Assembly (NCBI GenBank): GCA_025800105.1
Contig: JAOXSG010000422.1
Coordinates: 1-49,390, forward strand
Direction of reading: 5' to 3'
DNA: 49,390 nucleotides
Source: Cohaesibacter sp.
GTDB taxonomy: Bacteria > Pseudomonadota > Alphaproteobacteria > Rhizobiales > Cohaesibacteraceae
The position numbers and the translations under genes are program-made. A model generated the notes under the pieces. That model ran no database searches. It saw only the letters and a list, made by a program, of their open reading frames with translations, and had not been told where the DNA came from. Position 1 is the stretch's first letter. Each line of letters begins with the position of its first letter. Below are positions 26,961 through 36,300 of the stretch, piece by piece.

Positions 26961-27845
26961 TTAACCGCGTAATTTTTTAATGATGCCGGAAAAATCGACA
27001 TCACCATTGCCATCTTCACAAAAAGCCGAATAAAGCGCGTCTGCGGCGGCGCCAAGGGGGGTTTGAGCCTTAACAGCCTCGGATGCTTCTTGGGAAAGTT
27101 TAAGATCCTTGAGCATCATGGCAGCGGCAAAGCCTGGCTGATAGTCATTGTTGGCAGGCGACGTTGCAACCGGTCCCGGCACAGGGCAATAAGAGGTCAA
27201 AGACCAGCATTGGCCAGACGCGGTTGAGGAAATGTCATAAAGCTTTTGATGATCCAGCCCCAATTTTTCAGCCAGAGCAAACGCCTCACAAACAGAAATC
27301 ATCTGAATGCCCAGCATCATATTGTTACAGATCTTGGCCGCCTGACCATTGCCTGCCCCGCCGGCATGGACGATGGTCTTGCCCATAATATCAAGAAAAG
27401 GCTTTGCAGCTTCAAAGGCGGCGTCCGGGCCACCGACCATGAAAGTCAGCGTGCCAGCAGCAGCACCACCCACACCACCAGAGACAGGGGCATCCACCAT
27501 ATGCATACCGGCGTCTTGGGCCGCTTGCGCCACATCGCGCGCCGATTGCACATCAATGGTAGAGGAATCAATCAGGGTTGCCCCTTGTCTGACATTGGCC
27601 AAAATGCCGTTATCACCCGTATAGACTTCGCGCACATGTTTACCGGCTGGCAACATGGTCACAACCGCATCGGCTTCACGGACTGCCTCAGCCACCGAGG
27701 AAAAGGCCTTGCCGCCAGCATTTTTGAGTTGAGACAGAGCATCCGGGCTAAGATCAAAGCCATGCACCTGATGCCCGGCCTTTGCCAGATTGGCGGCCAT
27801 TGGGCCACCCATATTGCCCAAGCCAATGAATGCAACCACTGCCAT
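26961..27845 (-). CDS. mmsB: 3-hydroxyisobutyrate dehydrogenase
   Basis: A 294-residue NAD-dependent dehydrogenase oxidising 3-hydroxyisobutyrate to methylmalonate semialdehyde in valine breakdown. It starts MAVVAFIGLGNMGGPMAANL (dinucleotide-binding motif), has the substrate loop VDAPVSGGVGGAAAGTLTFM and the catalytic lysine in GNGQAAKICNNMML. ATG 27845 has GGAGGAAAGA upstream; the frame extends to 27893. It is the last gene of the valine operon. The pairing with the isobutyryl-CoA dehydrogenase and hydroxyisobutyryl-CoA hydrolase supports this substrate over tartronate semialdehyde. Confidence 0.93.
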   Translation of the reverse strand: MAVVAFIGLGNMGGPMAANLAKAGHQVHGFDLSPDALSQLKNAGGKAFSSVAEAVREADAVVTMLPAGKHVREVYTGDNGILANVRQGATLIDSSTIDVQSARDVAQAAQDAGMHMVDAPVSGGVGGAAAGTLTFMVGGPDAAFEAAKPFLDIMGKTIVHAGGAGNGQAAKICNNMMLGIQMISVCEAFALAEKLGLDHQKLYDISSTASGQCWSLTSYCPVPGPVATSPANNDYQPGFAAAMMLKDLKLSQEASEAVKAQTPLGAAADALYSAFCEDGNGDVDFSGIIKKLRG

Positions 27846-27996
27846 ATGTCTTTCCTCCAAAAGAATGTGACCGCCTTCTCTCTCTATCTTCAAGATCGAC
27901 GGTCATGCAGCATCCCATGCTGGGGATGCCTTGATATATCTCGACAAAGACTACGAGCGCCTGGCTCTTTTCCTCTGTCTTCTTCTATCTCTTACT

Positions 27997-28440
27997 TTAC
28001 GTGCGGGCTTTGTCGGAATTCTGGTCTTTCTTGCGCGCCAAATGATAGACCAGCGCACAGGACAAAAGCAGAAGCAACAGGCCTGCAATTTGCAACAGGA
28101 TAGAGGCAAGGGGATAGAGGGCAAATCCATCCCAGCGAATGATGGCGGCAATTTCGATCATTGCGCTCACACTCCAGACAACGACACCCCAAAAAGCCAG
28201 CAACCACAGCCCCAAAGCCGCAATCAAAAACGAGCAAGCCAGAATAACCCGCAAGGATTGTTGCTCCCAATTGCCGCGGATAAGACCGCTTTCTCCCATG
28301 ACGCCCAAAAGATCAGCCCAATAATAGAGACCAGCTGCCATAAGACACAAACTGCCCAAACGGGCCAGGGCGATAAACCAGAAAGGGAGATTGTCACTCC
28401 AGACATGGTTGGAATAGGAATCCAGATGTAATGCTGTCAT
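27997..28440 (-). CDS. Small four-span membrane protein (resembles DUF6163)
   Basis: A 147-residue hydrophobic protein with four likely membrane spans (around WFIALARLGSLCLMAAGLYY, VILACSFLIAALGLWLLAFW, VVVWSVSAMIEIAAII and LASILLQIAGLLLLLLSCAL) and a basic C-terminus. From memory it matches a rhizobial family annotated DUF6163, found beside valine-degradation genes. Its ATG overlaps the hydrolase stop by four bases, so it is translationally coupled in the operon. No catalytic motif or transporter signature is seen. Function unknown. Confidence 0.72.
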   Translation of the reverse strand: MTALHLDSYSNHVWSDNLPFWFIALARLGSLCLMAAGLYYWADLLGVMGESGLIRGNWEQQSLRVILACSFLIAALGLWLLAFWGVVVWSVSAMIEIAAIIRWDGFALYPLASILLQIAGLLLLLLSCALVYHLARKKDQNSDKART

Positions 28441-29474
28441 ATCTCGTCAAATGTCAGTTCACCGCTTTCAAGCGGGGCAAAATGGGCGTCGATTTTTGCT
28501 GGATCGACTGATTCCAGTCTTGCTGGATTCCATTCCGGTGCACCGTCTTTGTCAACGATGGTTGCCCTTACTCCCTCATAAAAGTCTGTTTCATGCAAAA
28601 TGCGATGGATAATTCTATATTCCAGCGCCATACACTCTTCAAAATCAGCTATCTCGCCGCGTTGCATCTGCCCAAGGGCAATATGAATGGATGTTGGCGA
28701 TTTGCCATCCAACAGCTTTAGGGCTTTGTTGGCAAAAGCACTGTCTTGCGCTTTCGTTTTCAGCGTCTCAACAATCTCCAGAACCGTTGGTTTTGCAAAA
28801 GCCTCATCCAGCACAGTCAAATCTTGTGCTTGCAGCGTTGGCTCAAACGTCTGATTGACGCTCTCCAGCACTCTCTCAACATCCTCACCTTTGGCAAGAC
28901 GAGCAATGATGTCGTCAAAATTTTCTGAACGTGTGGCATGAGTGGCAAATCCAAGCGAGGCACAATCCGCCTGTTTGAAACGCGCCCCCGTCATGGCCAG
29001 ATAGGTACCGACCTTGCCTTTCATGCGCGGCAGAAAATAGGTACCACCGACATCGGGGAAAAAGCCAATGCCGACCTCTGGCATGGCGAACATGATATTC
29101 TCGCCCGCCACAACATATTTGCCATGAACCGAGATGCCAACGCCACCACCCATAACGATGCCATTGATCAATGATATATAGGGCTTGGGATAGCGAAAGA
29201 TTGTCCGGTTGAGGCGATATTCATCGAAGAAGAAATCAAAAGGCGGATTGCCTCTGCCATCATAAAGGGCGCGGATATCGCCACCGGCTGAAAAGGCCTT
29301 GTCACTGGCAGAGGTTAAGGCCACAGCCTTGATACTATCTTCAGTTTTCCAGTCTTCCAGTTTTAGGGCCAGCTCTTTGACCATATCATGGCTAAGGGCA
29401 TTCAGCGCTTTGACACGCTGCAAGATGATCAGGCCAACGCAGCCGCGTTGCTCGAAAGAAATATCATGCGACAT
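28437..29474 (-). CDS. 3-hydroxyisobutyryl-CoA hydrolase
   Basis: A 345-residue enoyl-CoA hydratase-superfamily protein of the HIBYL-CoA hydrolase group, which releases 3-hydroxyisobutyrate in valine degradation. Visible are FSAGGDIRALYDG (oxyanion hole), YISLINGIVMGGGVGISVHG and MPEVGIGFFPDVGGTYFLPR. The length (longer than the roughly 260 residues of hydratases) and the C-terminal ECH_2 extension distinguish it from crotonase. I use ATG 29474 with AAGGG about nine bases upstream; ATG 29483 would add three residues. It follows the acyl-CoA dehydrogenase by 12 bases. Confidence 0.92.
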   Translation of the reverse strand: MSHDISFEQRGCVGLIILQRVKALNALSHDMVKELALKLEDWKTEDSIKAVALTSASDKAFSAGGDIRALYDGRGNPPFDFFFDEYRLNRTIFRYPKPYISLINGIVMGGGVGISVHGKYVVAGENIMFAMPEVGIGFFPDVGGTYFLPRMKGKVGTYLAMTGARFKQADCASLGFATHATRSENFDDIIARLAKGEDVERVLESVNQTFEPTLQAQDLTVLDEAFAKPTVLEIVETLKTKAQDSAFANKALKLLDGKSPTSIHIALGQMQRGEIADFEECMALEYRIIHRILHETDFYEGVRATIVDKDGAPEWNPARLESVDPAKIDAHFAPLESGELTFDEI

Positions 29475-29486
29475 AGACAGCATCCC

Positions 29487-30626
29487 TTAGCGATTAAACA
29501 GATCACGCGCAATGATCAGGCGCATGACTTCATTGGTGCCTTCCAAAATCTGATGCACCCGCACGTCACGCAAATAGCGCTCGATCGGATAATCGCGCAA
29601 ATAACCATAGCCGCCATGCAATTGCAGGGCCTGATTGACCACATGAAAGCCAGCATCGGTTGCCAGACGCTTGGCCATGGCGGCCTGTGTTGTTGCACCC
29701 GCACTTTTGGCATCCACCATCGTCGCCGCTCTATGCAGCATCAAACGCGCTGATTCCAGCTCGGTTGCCATATCGGCCACACGAAATTGCAAGGCCTGAA
29801 ATTCAGCAATGGCACGGCCAAATTGCTTGCGCTCTTTCATATAATCTATGGCCCGATCCAGACAGCTTTGCGCTGCGCCCAAAGAACAGGCACCAATATT
29901 GAGCCGCCCGCCATCCAGACCAGCCATGGCTATTTTAAAGCCCTGCCCTTCTTCCCCGATCAGATTTGCAACAGGAATCCGACACTCTTCGAAATTGACT
30001 TGCGCGGTTGGCTGGCTTTTCCAGCCCAGCTTCACCTCTTGCGCACCAAAGGACAGGCCGGGCGTGTCTTTCTCCACCACCATACAAGAAATGCCTTTAG
30101 GCCCGTCTTGCCCTGTGCGCACCATAACCACATAAATATCGGCCACACCGCCGCCGGAAATGAAAGCTTTTGAGCCATTGAGCACATAATGATCGCCATC
30201 GCGCACGGCCTTTGTGCGCAAAGAGCCAGCATCAGAGCCGGCATTTGGCTCGGTCAGGCAGTAGGATGCAAATTTCTCCATGCTGCACAAAGAAGGCAAC
30301 CATGTATTGCGTTGCTCATCATTGGCGAACGTATCAATCATCCATGAGGCCATATTATGGATGGAAATATAAGCCGACGTTGACGTACAGCCCTTGGACA
30401 GCTCTTCAAAAATGATCGCCGCATCCAGACGGGACAGACCAGACCCCCCCACGTCATCCTTGACATAAATGCCGCCAAAGCCGAGCGCTGCTGCTGCACG
30501 CAAGGTTTCGATAGGAAAGATGGATTTCTCATCCCATTTTGCGGCATGGGGTTCCATTTCATTCATCGCAAAATCCGCTGCCATTTGCTGAAAGGCACGC
30601 TGTTCTTCCGATAATGCAAAATCCAT
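29487..30626 (-). CDS. Isobutyryl-CoA dehydrogenase (acyl-CoA dehydrogenase family)
   Basis: A 379-residue FAD enzyme oxidising isobutyryl-CoA to methacrylyl-CoA. It has [20 protein letters not shown] (FAD/substrate region), the helical C-terminal domain and the catalytic glutamate in [11 protein letters not shown]. The start [20 protein letters not shown] and the [17 protein letters not shown] segment resemble ACAD8-type rather than short-chain enzymes, and the operon partners support that. It is the first gene of the valine operon. The enoyl-CoA hydratase and methylmalonate-semialdehyde dehydrogenase steps are not encoded in this window. Confidence 0.9.
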   Translation of the reverse strand: MDFALSEEQRAFQQMAADFAMNEMEPHAAKWDEKSIFPIETLRAAAALGFGGIYVKDDVGGSGLSRLDAAIIFEELSKGCTSTSAYISIHNMASWMIDTFANDEQRNTWLPSLCSMEKFASYCLTEPNAGSDAGSLRTKAVRDGDHYVLNGSKAFISGGGVADIYVVMVRTGQDGPKGISCMVVEKDTPGLSFGAQEVKLGWKSQPTAQVNFEECRIPVANLIGEEGQGFKIAMAGLDGGRLNIGACSLGAAQSCLDRAIDYMKERKQFGRAIAEFQALQFRVADMATELESARLMLHRAATMVDAKSAGATTQAAMAKRLATDAGFHVVNQALQLHGGYGYLRDYPIERYLRDVRVHQILEGTNEVMRLIIARDLFNR

Positions 30627-31007
30627 CCCTAATCCCTCCCCGGACTTTCTGTTCTCCCGTGCTTGGCATATCCAAGACTATTCGTCAACGCGCCAAAAGA
30701 GTAATAGAGTGATTTATATTCCTGTAAGGATCTGTTTTTCATTTATATTATAGTCGCATTTTACGTATACGGAATATTTAAAAATCCATTATTTACCCCG
30801 CTTTTATCTTCATTACAAAATGCTTAGTTATTTGATCTTTGATAAAGTGCTAGAGATAGGATCAGGCTATGATCAACTTAAAGATCGCCCAAGGGCACCC
30901 CGGACTGTGATATCCGCATTAACGACCAACAAACAGAGCAATGAGACACAGATGTCTTTTCCATCCTCTCTTTCTTTGCTTTGCGACCGCATTCAGGACC
31001 ATGTCAC
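30627..31007. other. AT-rich divergent promoter region (valine operon / hemB)
   Basis: About 380 bases with no supported gene. The stretch 30700-30850 is strongly AT-rich and contains the palindrome CGTATACG at 30764-30771. It should carry promoters for both the minus-strand valine operon and plus-strand hemB. I see no clear regulator consensus. Confidence 0.5.
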
Positions 31008-32033
31008 ATGCATAAATCTGTAACGCCTTCTTCCATGATTGATGTCAGCGCTCTTACCGGTGGACGCAGGATGCGACGGAACCGCAAAAGTGATTGGTCG
31101 CGGCGTCTGGTTCAGGAAAATCAGCTGACAGTCAATGATCTGATTTGGCCCATTTTCCTGATTGAAGGCAACAATCGCACACAAGCGGTTGCCTCCATGC
31201 CCGGCGTTGAACGCTATTCTATTGATCAGGCGGTACGCGCTGCGGAAAAAGCCGCCAATCTTGGCATTCCAGTGCTTGCCCTCTTTCCCAATACTCCCAC
31301 AGAGCTTCGCAATGAGACAGGGTCAGAAGCGCTGAATGAAGACAATCTGACCTGCCGGGCGCTGCGCGCCATCAAACAGGAAGTCCCCGACATTGGCTTG
31401 ATGACAGATGTCGCGCTGGATCCCTATACCAGCCATGGACATGACGGTTTGGTGCGCGATGGCATTATTCTCAATGATGAAACCGTCGAGCAATTAACGC
31501 GCCAAGCCCTTGTGCAAGCCCAGTCAGGCTCCGATATCATTGGACCCTCTGACATGATGGATGGCCGGGTTGGTGCCATTCGTCAGGTTTTAGACGGCAA
31601 TGGCTTTTGCGATACGCAAATCATGGCTTACACCGCCAAATATGCCTCGGCCTTTTATGGTCCATTTCGCGAGGCCGTCGGAGCCAATGCCACTTTGAAA
31701 GGCGACAAAAAGAGCTATCAAATGGATGCCGCCAACAGCGATGAGGCCCTTTATGAAGCCGAGTTGGATATTGCGGAAGGGGCAGATATGCTGATGGTCA
31801 AGCCCGGCATGCCCTATCTGGATATTGTGCGCCGCCTGAAAGACCAGTTCTCACTGCCAACTTTTGCCTATCAGGTCTCTGGCGAATATGCGATGATTTG
31901 CGCAGCCGGTCAAAATGGCTGGCTGGATCAGGATCGCGCCATGTGGGAAAGCCTGCTTGCCTTCAAACGCGCCGGCGCCGATGGTATTTTGACCTATTTT
32001 GCCCCAACCATCGCCAAGGCCTTGAAAGACTGA
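31008..32033 (+). CDS. hemB: Porphobilinogen synthase (delta-aminolevulinic acid dehydratase), zinc-independent type
   Basis: A 341-residue enzyme joining two 5-aminolevulinate molecules to porphobilinogen for heme and vitamin B12. The metal-site loop reads DVALDPYTSHGHDG: aspartate and alanine replace the cysteines of zinc enzymes, the form seen in Bradyrhizobium and Pseudomonas, where magnesium is allosteric. Schiff-base regions are AKYASAFYGPFREAVGAN, KKSYQMDAANSDEAL and MLMVKPGMPYLDIV. I use ATG 31008 with AGGACC upstream; the frame extends to a TTG at 30981. It is monocistronic, ending at a strong terminator. Confidence 0.96.
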   Translation: MHKSVTPSSMIDVSALTGGRRMRRNRKSDWSRRLVQENQLTVNDLIWPIFLIEGNNRTQAVASMPGVERYSIDQAVRAAEKAANLGIPVLALFPNTPTELRNETGSEALNEDNLTCRALRAIKQEVPDIGLMTDVALDPYTSHGHDGLVRDGIILNDETVEQLTRQALVQAQSGSDIIGPSDMMDGRVGAIRQVLDGNGFCDTQIMAYTAKYASAFYGPFREAVGANATLKGDKKSYQMDAANSDEALYEAELDIAEGADMLMVKPGMPYLDIVRRLKDQFSLPTFAYQVSGEYAMICAAGQNGWLDQDRAMWESLLAFKRAGADGILTYFAPTIAKALKD

Positions 32034-32060
32034 TTATCTCCCCCATCACACCCAAAAGAC

Positions 32061-32095
32061 AAAAGCCCTGCCAAGACAAATGCAGGGCTTTTTTT
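32061..32095 (+). terminator. Rho-independent terminator after hemB
   Basis: AAAAGCCCTGC pairs with GCAGGGCTTTT across a ten-base loop, followed by further Ts. It begins 27 bases after the hemB stop. Confidence 0.92.
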
Positions 32096-32233
32096 ATGGC
32101 GTTTCTTATCTATGCGCGCCATGAAAATTGTTGATTTTTATTCTCATAAAAACTTTATAACAGTTTTTGCTTGAGCTTTTGAGCGGAAAAGAGTGAATTA
32201 GGGGCTGATTTTCGATATAGCGAAGGCCCCATC

Positions 32234-33484
32234 ATGGCAGATCATCAAGCCCCCTCCTCACGTCCTGCAATTCCTGTTCTTGAGGATATCCAATCTGCCG
32301 CCCATCTGATTGAAGGCATTCTGCTCAAAACGCCGACATTGCCCGCTCAAAAGCTATCCCAAGCCTTGGGGGCAGATATTTTTGTCAAATATGAGAATAT
32401 GCAAATCACCAACGCCTTTAAAGAGCGTGGGGCCTTGACCAAATTGCAATCTCTGACAGAAGCACAACGCAGCGCCGGGGTGATTGCCATGTCCGCGGGC
32501 AATCATGCACAAGCGGTTGCCTATCATGCCAGCCGCCTTGGCATTCCCTCGACCATTGTCATGCCGCAATTCACGCCTTTTGTGAAAGTTGCTTCCACCA
32601 AAGCCTTTGGGGCCAAAGTCATTTTGGAAGGCGAAACCGTGGCCGAGGCCGGGCTTGCCGCCATGCGCCTCTCCCAAGAGCATGGCTTGAGTTTTGTGCA
32701 TCCTTATGATGATTTTGACATCATTCGTGGCCAAGGCACCATTGCCCTTGAAATGTTGCGTGATGTACCGGATCTGGATTGCCTTGTCATTCCCATTGGC
32801 GGTGGCGGTATGATTTCAGGCATGGCGATTGCGGCCAAAGGCATCAATCCCGATATCGAGATTATCGGTGTCGAGACCGATCTCTATCCCACCATGTATA
32901 ATGAGCTGAAACAGGAACAGCTTGAATGCGGCGGTCAATCTCTGGCAGAAGGCATTGCAGTGAAAAAGGCGGGCCAATTGCCTGCCCTGATTGCCGCAGA
33001 TCTGGTCAGCGATATTTTATTGGTCAGCGAAGGACAGATTGAACAGGCCATCAATGCCTTTGCAACCCATCTCAAAACCATGGCCGAAGGGGCCGGTGCC
33101 GCAGGGCTGGCCGCCATCATTTCTCGCCCTGATCTGTTTAAAGGGCGCAAAGTTGGTCTGGTCTTGTCTGGCGGCAATATTGACCCCCGCCTTTTGTCAT
33201 CCATCATGGTGCGGCAATTGGGCCGCAAACAGCAAATTGTCGGCCTTCGTATCACCATACCTGACCGCCCCGGTGTGTTGGGCGAAATTTCCAGCGTGAT
33301 TGGAGATTTGGGCGGAAATGTGCTGGAGGTGGACCATCATCGCACCTTCCTCAATGTTCCCGTGAAAGGCGCTTCCATCGACATTACGATTGAAACAAGA
33401 GATGCCGATCATGCCCGCGAAATTATTAAAGGCATCGAAGCCAAAGGTCACAAGGTCGAGCATTTGAATGCCCCGGGCCAATGA
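32234..33484 (+). CDS. Threonine ammonia-lyase (threonine dehydratase) with C-terminal ACT domain
   Basis: A 416-residue PLP enzyme converting threonine to 2-oxobutyrate. The PLP lysine is Lys63 in ITNAFKERGALTKL, and the phosphate loop is VIPIGGGGMISGMAI. A C-terminal ACT domain starts near GLRITIPDRPGVLGEISSVI. One ACT domain and about 400 residues fit the TdcB/short IlvA group rather than the long 500-residue biosynthetic IlvA, so it could serve isoleucine synthesis, threonine catabolism or both. It stands alone with its own upstream promoter region. A modest hairpin follows the stop (33480-33499). Confidence 0.9.
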   Translation: MADHQAPSSRPAIPVLEDIQSAAHLIEGILLKTPTLPAQKLSQALGADIFVKYENMQITNAFKERGALTKLQSLTEAQRSAGVIAMSAGNHAQAVAYHASRLGIPSTIVMPQFTPFVKVASTKAFGAKVILEGETVAEAGLAAMRLSQEHGLSFVHPYDDFDIIRGQGTIALEMLRDVPDLDCLVIPIGGGGMISGMAIAAKGINPDIEIIGVETDLYPTMYNELKQEQLECGGQSLAEGIAVKKAGQLPALIAADLVSDILLVSEGQIEQAINAFATHLKTMAEGAGAAGLAAIISRPDLFKGRKVGLVLSGGNIDPRLLSSIMVRQLGRKQQIVGLRITIPDRPGVLGEISSVIGDLGGNVLEVDHHRTFLNVPVKGASIDITIETRDADHAREIIKGIEAKGHKVEHLNAPGQ

Positions 33485-33711
33485 GGTGCGCCCCTCATTC
33501 TCTTTGATTGGATGGTTTACCTAACATATTGAAATCACTCATTATGTTATAGACAATTCACTTTACGTCTTTTGTACACATATTCCATCTTTTTATCTCA
33601 TTTCTTTATATTTATGAATTCGAAAATTATTAATTGTTAATCTTACAGCTCATAGAAACAGCGCATATAGGATCAAATTTTGCGTTTCAGAAACTATGAG
33701 GGTGTGGGCTC

Positions 33712-35448
33712 ATGAAAAACGAATTGAATGCAAGCACAATCCGTCCAGAAATGGTTGGACAGCTCTATGACTTTATGACCAATCATCGATCGCTTGATGA
33801 TCAGGCCGGGCAATCATGGAAAGCTATTTCCGGGGCAATGCCAGATATTATGCAAGATTTTTACAAAGATCTGTCTACGAACCCGGCCTTATCATCAAAG
33901 CTTGGCACCAATCATGACAAGGTTCCTGCACTTCGTGCTGCACAAATCTCGCACTGGGAGCATATTCTGACCAATCGGATTGATGAGCAGTTTCAGGCAC
34001 GCTCTTATAAAGTGGGCGCAGCTCATGTGCGCACAGAGCTGACACTGGACTGGTATCTGGCCTCTTATGGGCGCCTGATGTGCGATATGATTCCGCAGAT
34101 CGTCAAGAAAAACCGCTTCTCCGCTCAAAAGACAACAGAGAGCCTGCAAGCGGCTATCTCTCGCTTTTTTCTGGATATGATTTTATCTGCCGATGCCTAT
34201 CATGGTATGTTGGATCATCAGTCCAGACAGCAAAATGGCATCGCCAACAATTTGAAAAACCTGAAAAATCTTGCGAATTCAGTTGTTGAGATCAATGAAA
34301 TTTCCATGGATATGGCCATGCTGTCACGCAACACACAAATGGCGGCAGAAAATGGACAATCCATCTCGGCTGCGGTCAGCCAATTGGTTTCTTCTGTTGA
34401 ACAATTGTCCGAGACATCCGAACAAACGGCCAATGGTGCCTGTGAAACCCATCAAACAGTTTCAGAAGGTCTGAGCGTCATGTCTTCAGTCTCTGAGGCA
34501 ATAGAAAATATCGAAACGGCATCAAGCATGACCGAAAATAGCTTGCATGGGCTGATCGCCGTTTCCGGTCAAATTGGTGAATTTCTCTCTGTCATCGACA
34601 ATATTTCCAACCAAACCAATTTGCTGGCGCTGAATGCAACCATTGAGGCGGCCCGTGCCGGAGAAGCTGGCAAAGGCTTTGCTGTTGTGGCCTCAGAGGT
34701 CAAAAATCTTGCAACCCAAGCCGCCAAAGCAACAGAGGATATTTCAGAGCGCATCAATGCTTTGAGCGAAGGCGTGCAAACCATTGAACATGCAGTCTCA
34801 GGCTCGCGCACTGCGATTGAAAGTGGCATGGGCGCTATTTCCGGTGCCAATCAGATCATCCATACCATTGGCGATCAGGTCGCCAATGTCTCAGAGCGTA
34901 TGCAGGATGTCTCCAATATTTTGCAACAACAGACAATTGCCAGCCAAGAGATTGCCCAAAGCATTACAGGGGTGGCGGATCTGTCCTCCCAAAATGAGCA
35001 AACCCTGTCGGGCATGGCCAAAACCATGCAATCAAGCAATGACAAATTCAGCTCCAACGCCACCAGCTGGTTTGACAACCAGTCCGCCGCTTCACTGTGC
35101 GAAATGGCCAAGATTGATCATGTTCTCTTCACAAAGCGCGTGGTGGATGCTGTGACCGGACGCAGCGACTGGCACTCAGATCAGGTGCCGGACCATCATC
35201 ATTGTCGCTTGGGCAAATGGTATGACACGATTGAAGACCCAATGCTGCGCAGCCATCCTGCGTTCATAGCCCTGGAAGAGCCCCATCGCATTGTCCATGC
35301 CGTTGCCATTGAAACCCTGAAAGCCAAAGCCGCAGGCGATATGGATGCTGCATTTTTTGGCCTATCCCGCATGGAAGAAGCCAGCAATCAGGTGATTGAA
35401 GCATTGGCAGATTTTTCCCTAGCAGTCGAGCGCAAAGAAGCGGCCTGA
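33712..35448 (+). CDS. Soluble globin-coupled chemoreceptor with C-terminal CZB zinc-binding domain
   Basis: A 578-residue methyl-accepting protein without membrane spans. Residues about 1-165 form a protoglobin sensor: HWEHIL at 81-86 and [20 protein letters not shown], with His105 as likely proximal heme ligand. Residues about 180-450 are coiled-coil with the chemoreceptor tip ([20 protein letters not shown], then [14 protein letters not shown]). Residues about 463-570 are a CZB domain with the His3Cys pattern: His470, Cys498 (in [10 protein letters not shown]), His525 and His529. The protein should sense oxygen or another heme gas and also zinc or oxidants such as hypochlorite, which CZB domains report in other bacteria. 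No che genes lie nearby. It could signal to a distant chemotaxis or other array. Confidence 0.92.
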   Translation: MKNELNASTIRPEMVGQLYDFMTNHRSLDDQAGQSWKAISGAMPDIMQDFYKDLSTNPALSSKLGTNHDKVPALRAAQISHWEHILTNRIDEQFQARSYKVGAAHVRTELTLDWYLASYGRLMCDMIPQIVKKNRFSAQKTTESLQAAISRFFLDMILSADAYHGMLDHQSRQQNGIANNLKNLKNLANSVVEINEISMDMAMLSRNTQMAAENGQSISAAVSQLVSSVEQLSETSEQTANGACETHQTVSEGLSVMSSVSEAIENIETASSMTENSLHGLIAVSGQIGEFLSVIDNISNQTNLLALNATIEAARAGEAGKGFAVVASEVKNLATQAAKATEDISERINALSEGVQTIEHAVSGSRTAIESGMGAISGANQIIHTIGDQVANVSERMQDVSNILQQQTIASQEIAQSITGVADLSSQNEQTLSGMAKTMQSSNDKFSSNATSWFDNQSAASLCEMAKIDHVLFTKRVVDAVTGRSDWHSDQVPDHHHCRLGKWYDTIEDPMLRSHPAFIALEEPHRIVHAVAIETLKAKAAGDMDAAFFGLSRMEEASNQVIEALADFSLAVERKEAA

Positions 35449-35627
35449 TGCGTCTCCAACGAGCGTTTCATCCGCGAACAGCAAAACAAAGAAGAGAGAC
35501 AATGAGCTGGGAAAATAGGCACTTTGCCCGGCTCTCACTCTTGAAAGTTGCCGTTTGCTCCCCACATCTTCGTTAACGAAGCACAGCAAATGATGCTGTT
35601 GACAAGAGATGGAAAGGAAGGCTCTCG

Positions 35628-36131
35628 ATGACAAACACCTCCACGGCACAGGCAATGCAGGATCGCAGCCATGCCTATGATCCGGCAACAAGACCGGCTC
35701 TTTTTGACGGTGTTTTATCCCGGCGAGCCATTGCCTTTTTGTTTGATGTGGTCATGATTACCGCTCTTGTGGCAGCGGCCAGTGTTTTTGTTGCTATTTT
35801 AGGCGTGCTGACCTTTGGTCTTGGCTGGCTTTTATATGGCATTCTGGCGCCTCTCGTTGCCATAAGCTATACGGCTTTGAGCCTTGGTGGATCGCAAGCC
35901 GCAACACCGGGTATGCGTTTGATGGGGCTGGAAATGCGTTTATGGTATGGAGCAAAGCCCTATTTGCTGCTGGCCATCATGCATAGCCTGCTTTTCTGGT
36001 TCATTCATGTGGCTTTCACGCCTTTCATGCTGCTGGTGGCACTATTCTCCAAACGCGGTCAATTGCTCCATGACATGATTTTAGGCAGCGTGATTGTTGA
36101 TCGTGACGCGCTTTACCACGATCAGCGATAA
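35628..36131 (+). CDS. RDD-family membrane protein
   Basis: A 167-residue protein with three to four hydrophobic spans. The family hallmark (Arg then Asp-Asp-like) is represented by LSRRAIAFLFDVVMITALVA, with the SLGGSQAATPGMRLMGLEMR block in the middle and RGQLLHDMILGSVIVDRD at the end. RDD proteins are proposed to take part in ion or solute transport; function here is unknown. The ATG has GGAAGG about ten bases upstream. The gene is followed by a strong terminator, so it is probably monocistronic. Confidence 0.88.
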   Translation: MTNTSTAQAMQDRSHAYDPATRPALFDGVLSRRAIAFLFDVVMITALVAAASVFVAILGVLTFGLGWLLYGILAPLVAISYTALSLGGSQAATPGMRLMGLEMRLWYGAKPYLLLAIMHSLLFWFIHVAFTPFMLLVALFSKRGQLLHDMILGSVIVDRDALYHDQR

Positions 36132-36156
36132 ACCCCATTCACAGCTTTGATGCTTT

Positions 36157-36184
36157 AAAAGCCGAGGATTTTCCTCGGCTTTTG
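36157..36184 (+). terminator. Bidirectional terminator after the RDD gene
   Basis: AAAAGCCGAGGA, loop TTT, TCCTCGGCTTTT gives a perfect twelve-pair stem, 26 bases after the RDD stop. Confidence 0.9.
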
Positions 36185-36300
36185 TCGTTTGACCACAGGA
36201 AAAAGGGTTAAGGCTAGGATTCACTTTTGGAATCCGGCATGCTGGCCTTTAATCCTTTTAGGTTGAGGACTATAGAATAAGATAAGGGTGGGCGCTTTAT

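Noticed and set aside
27246..28103. 285-residue plus-strand frame opposite mmsB and the four-span protein gene
   Set aside because: Runs across two well-supported genes and the space between them; no motif or ribosome-binding site.
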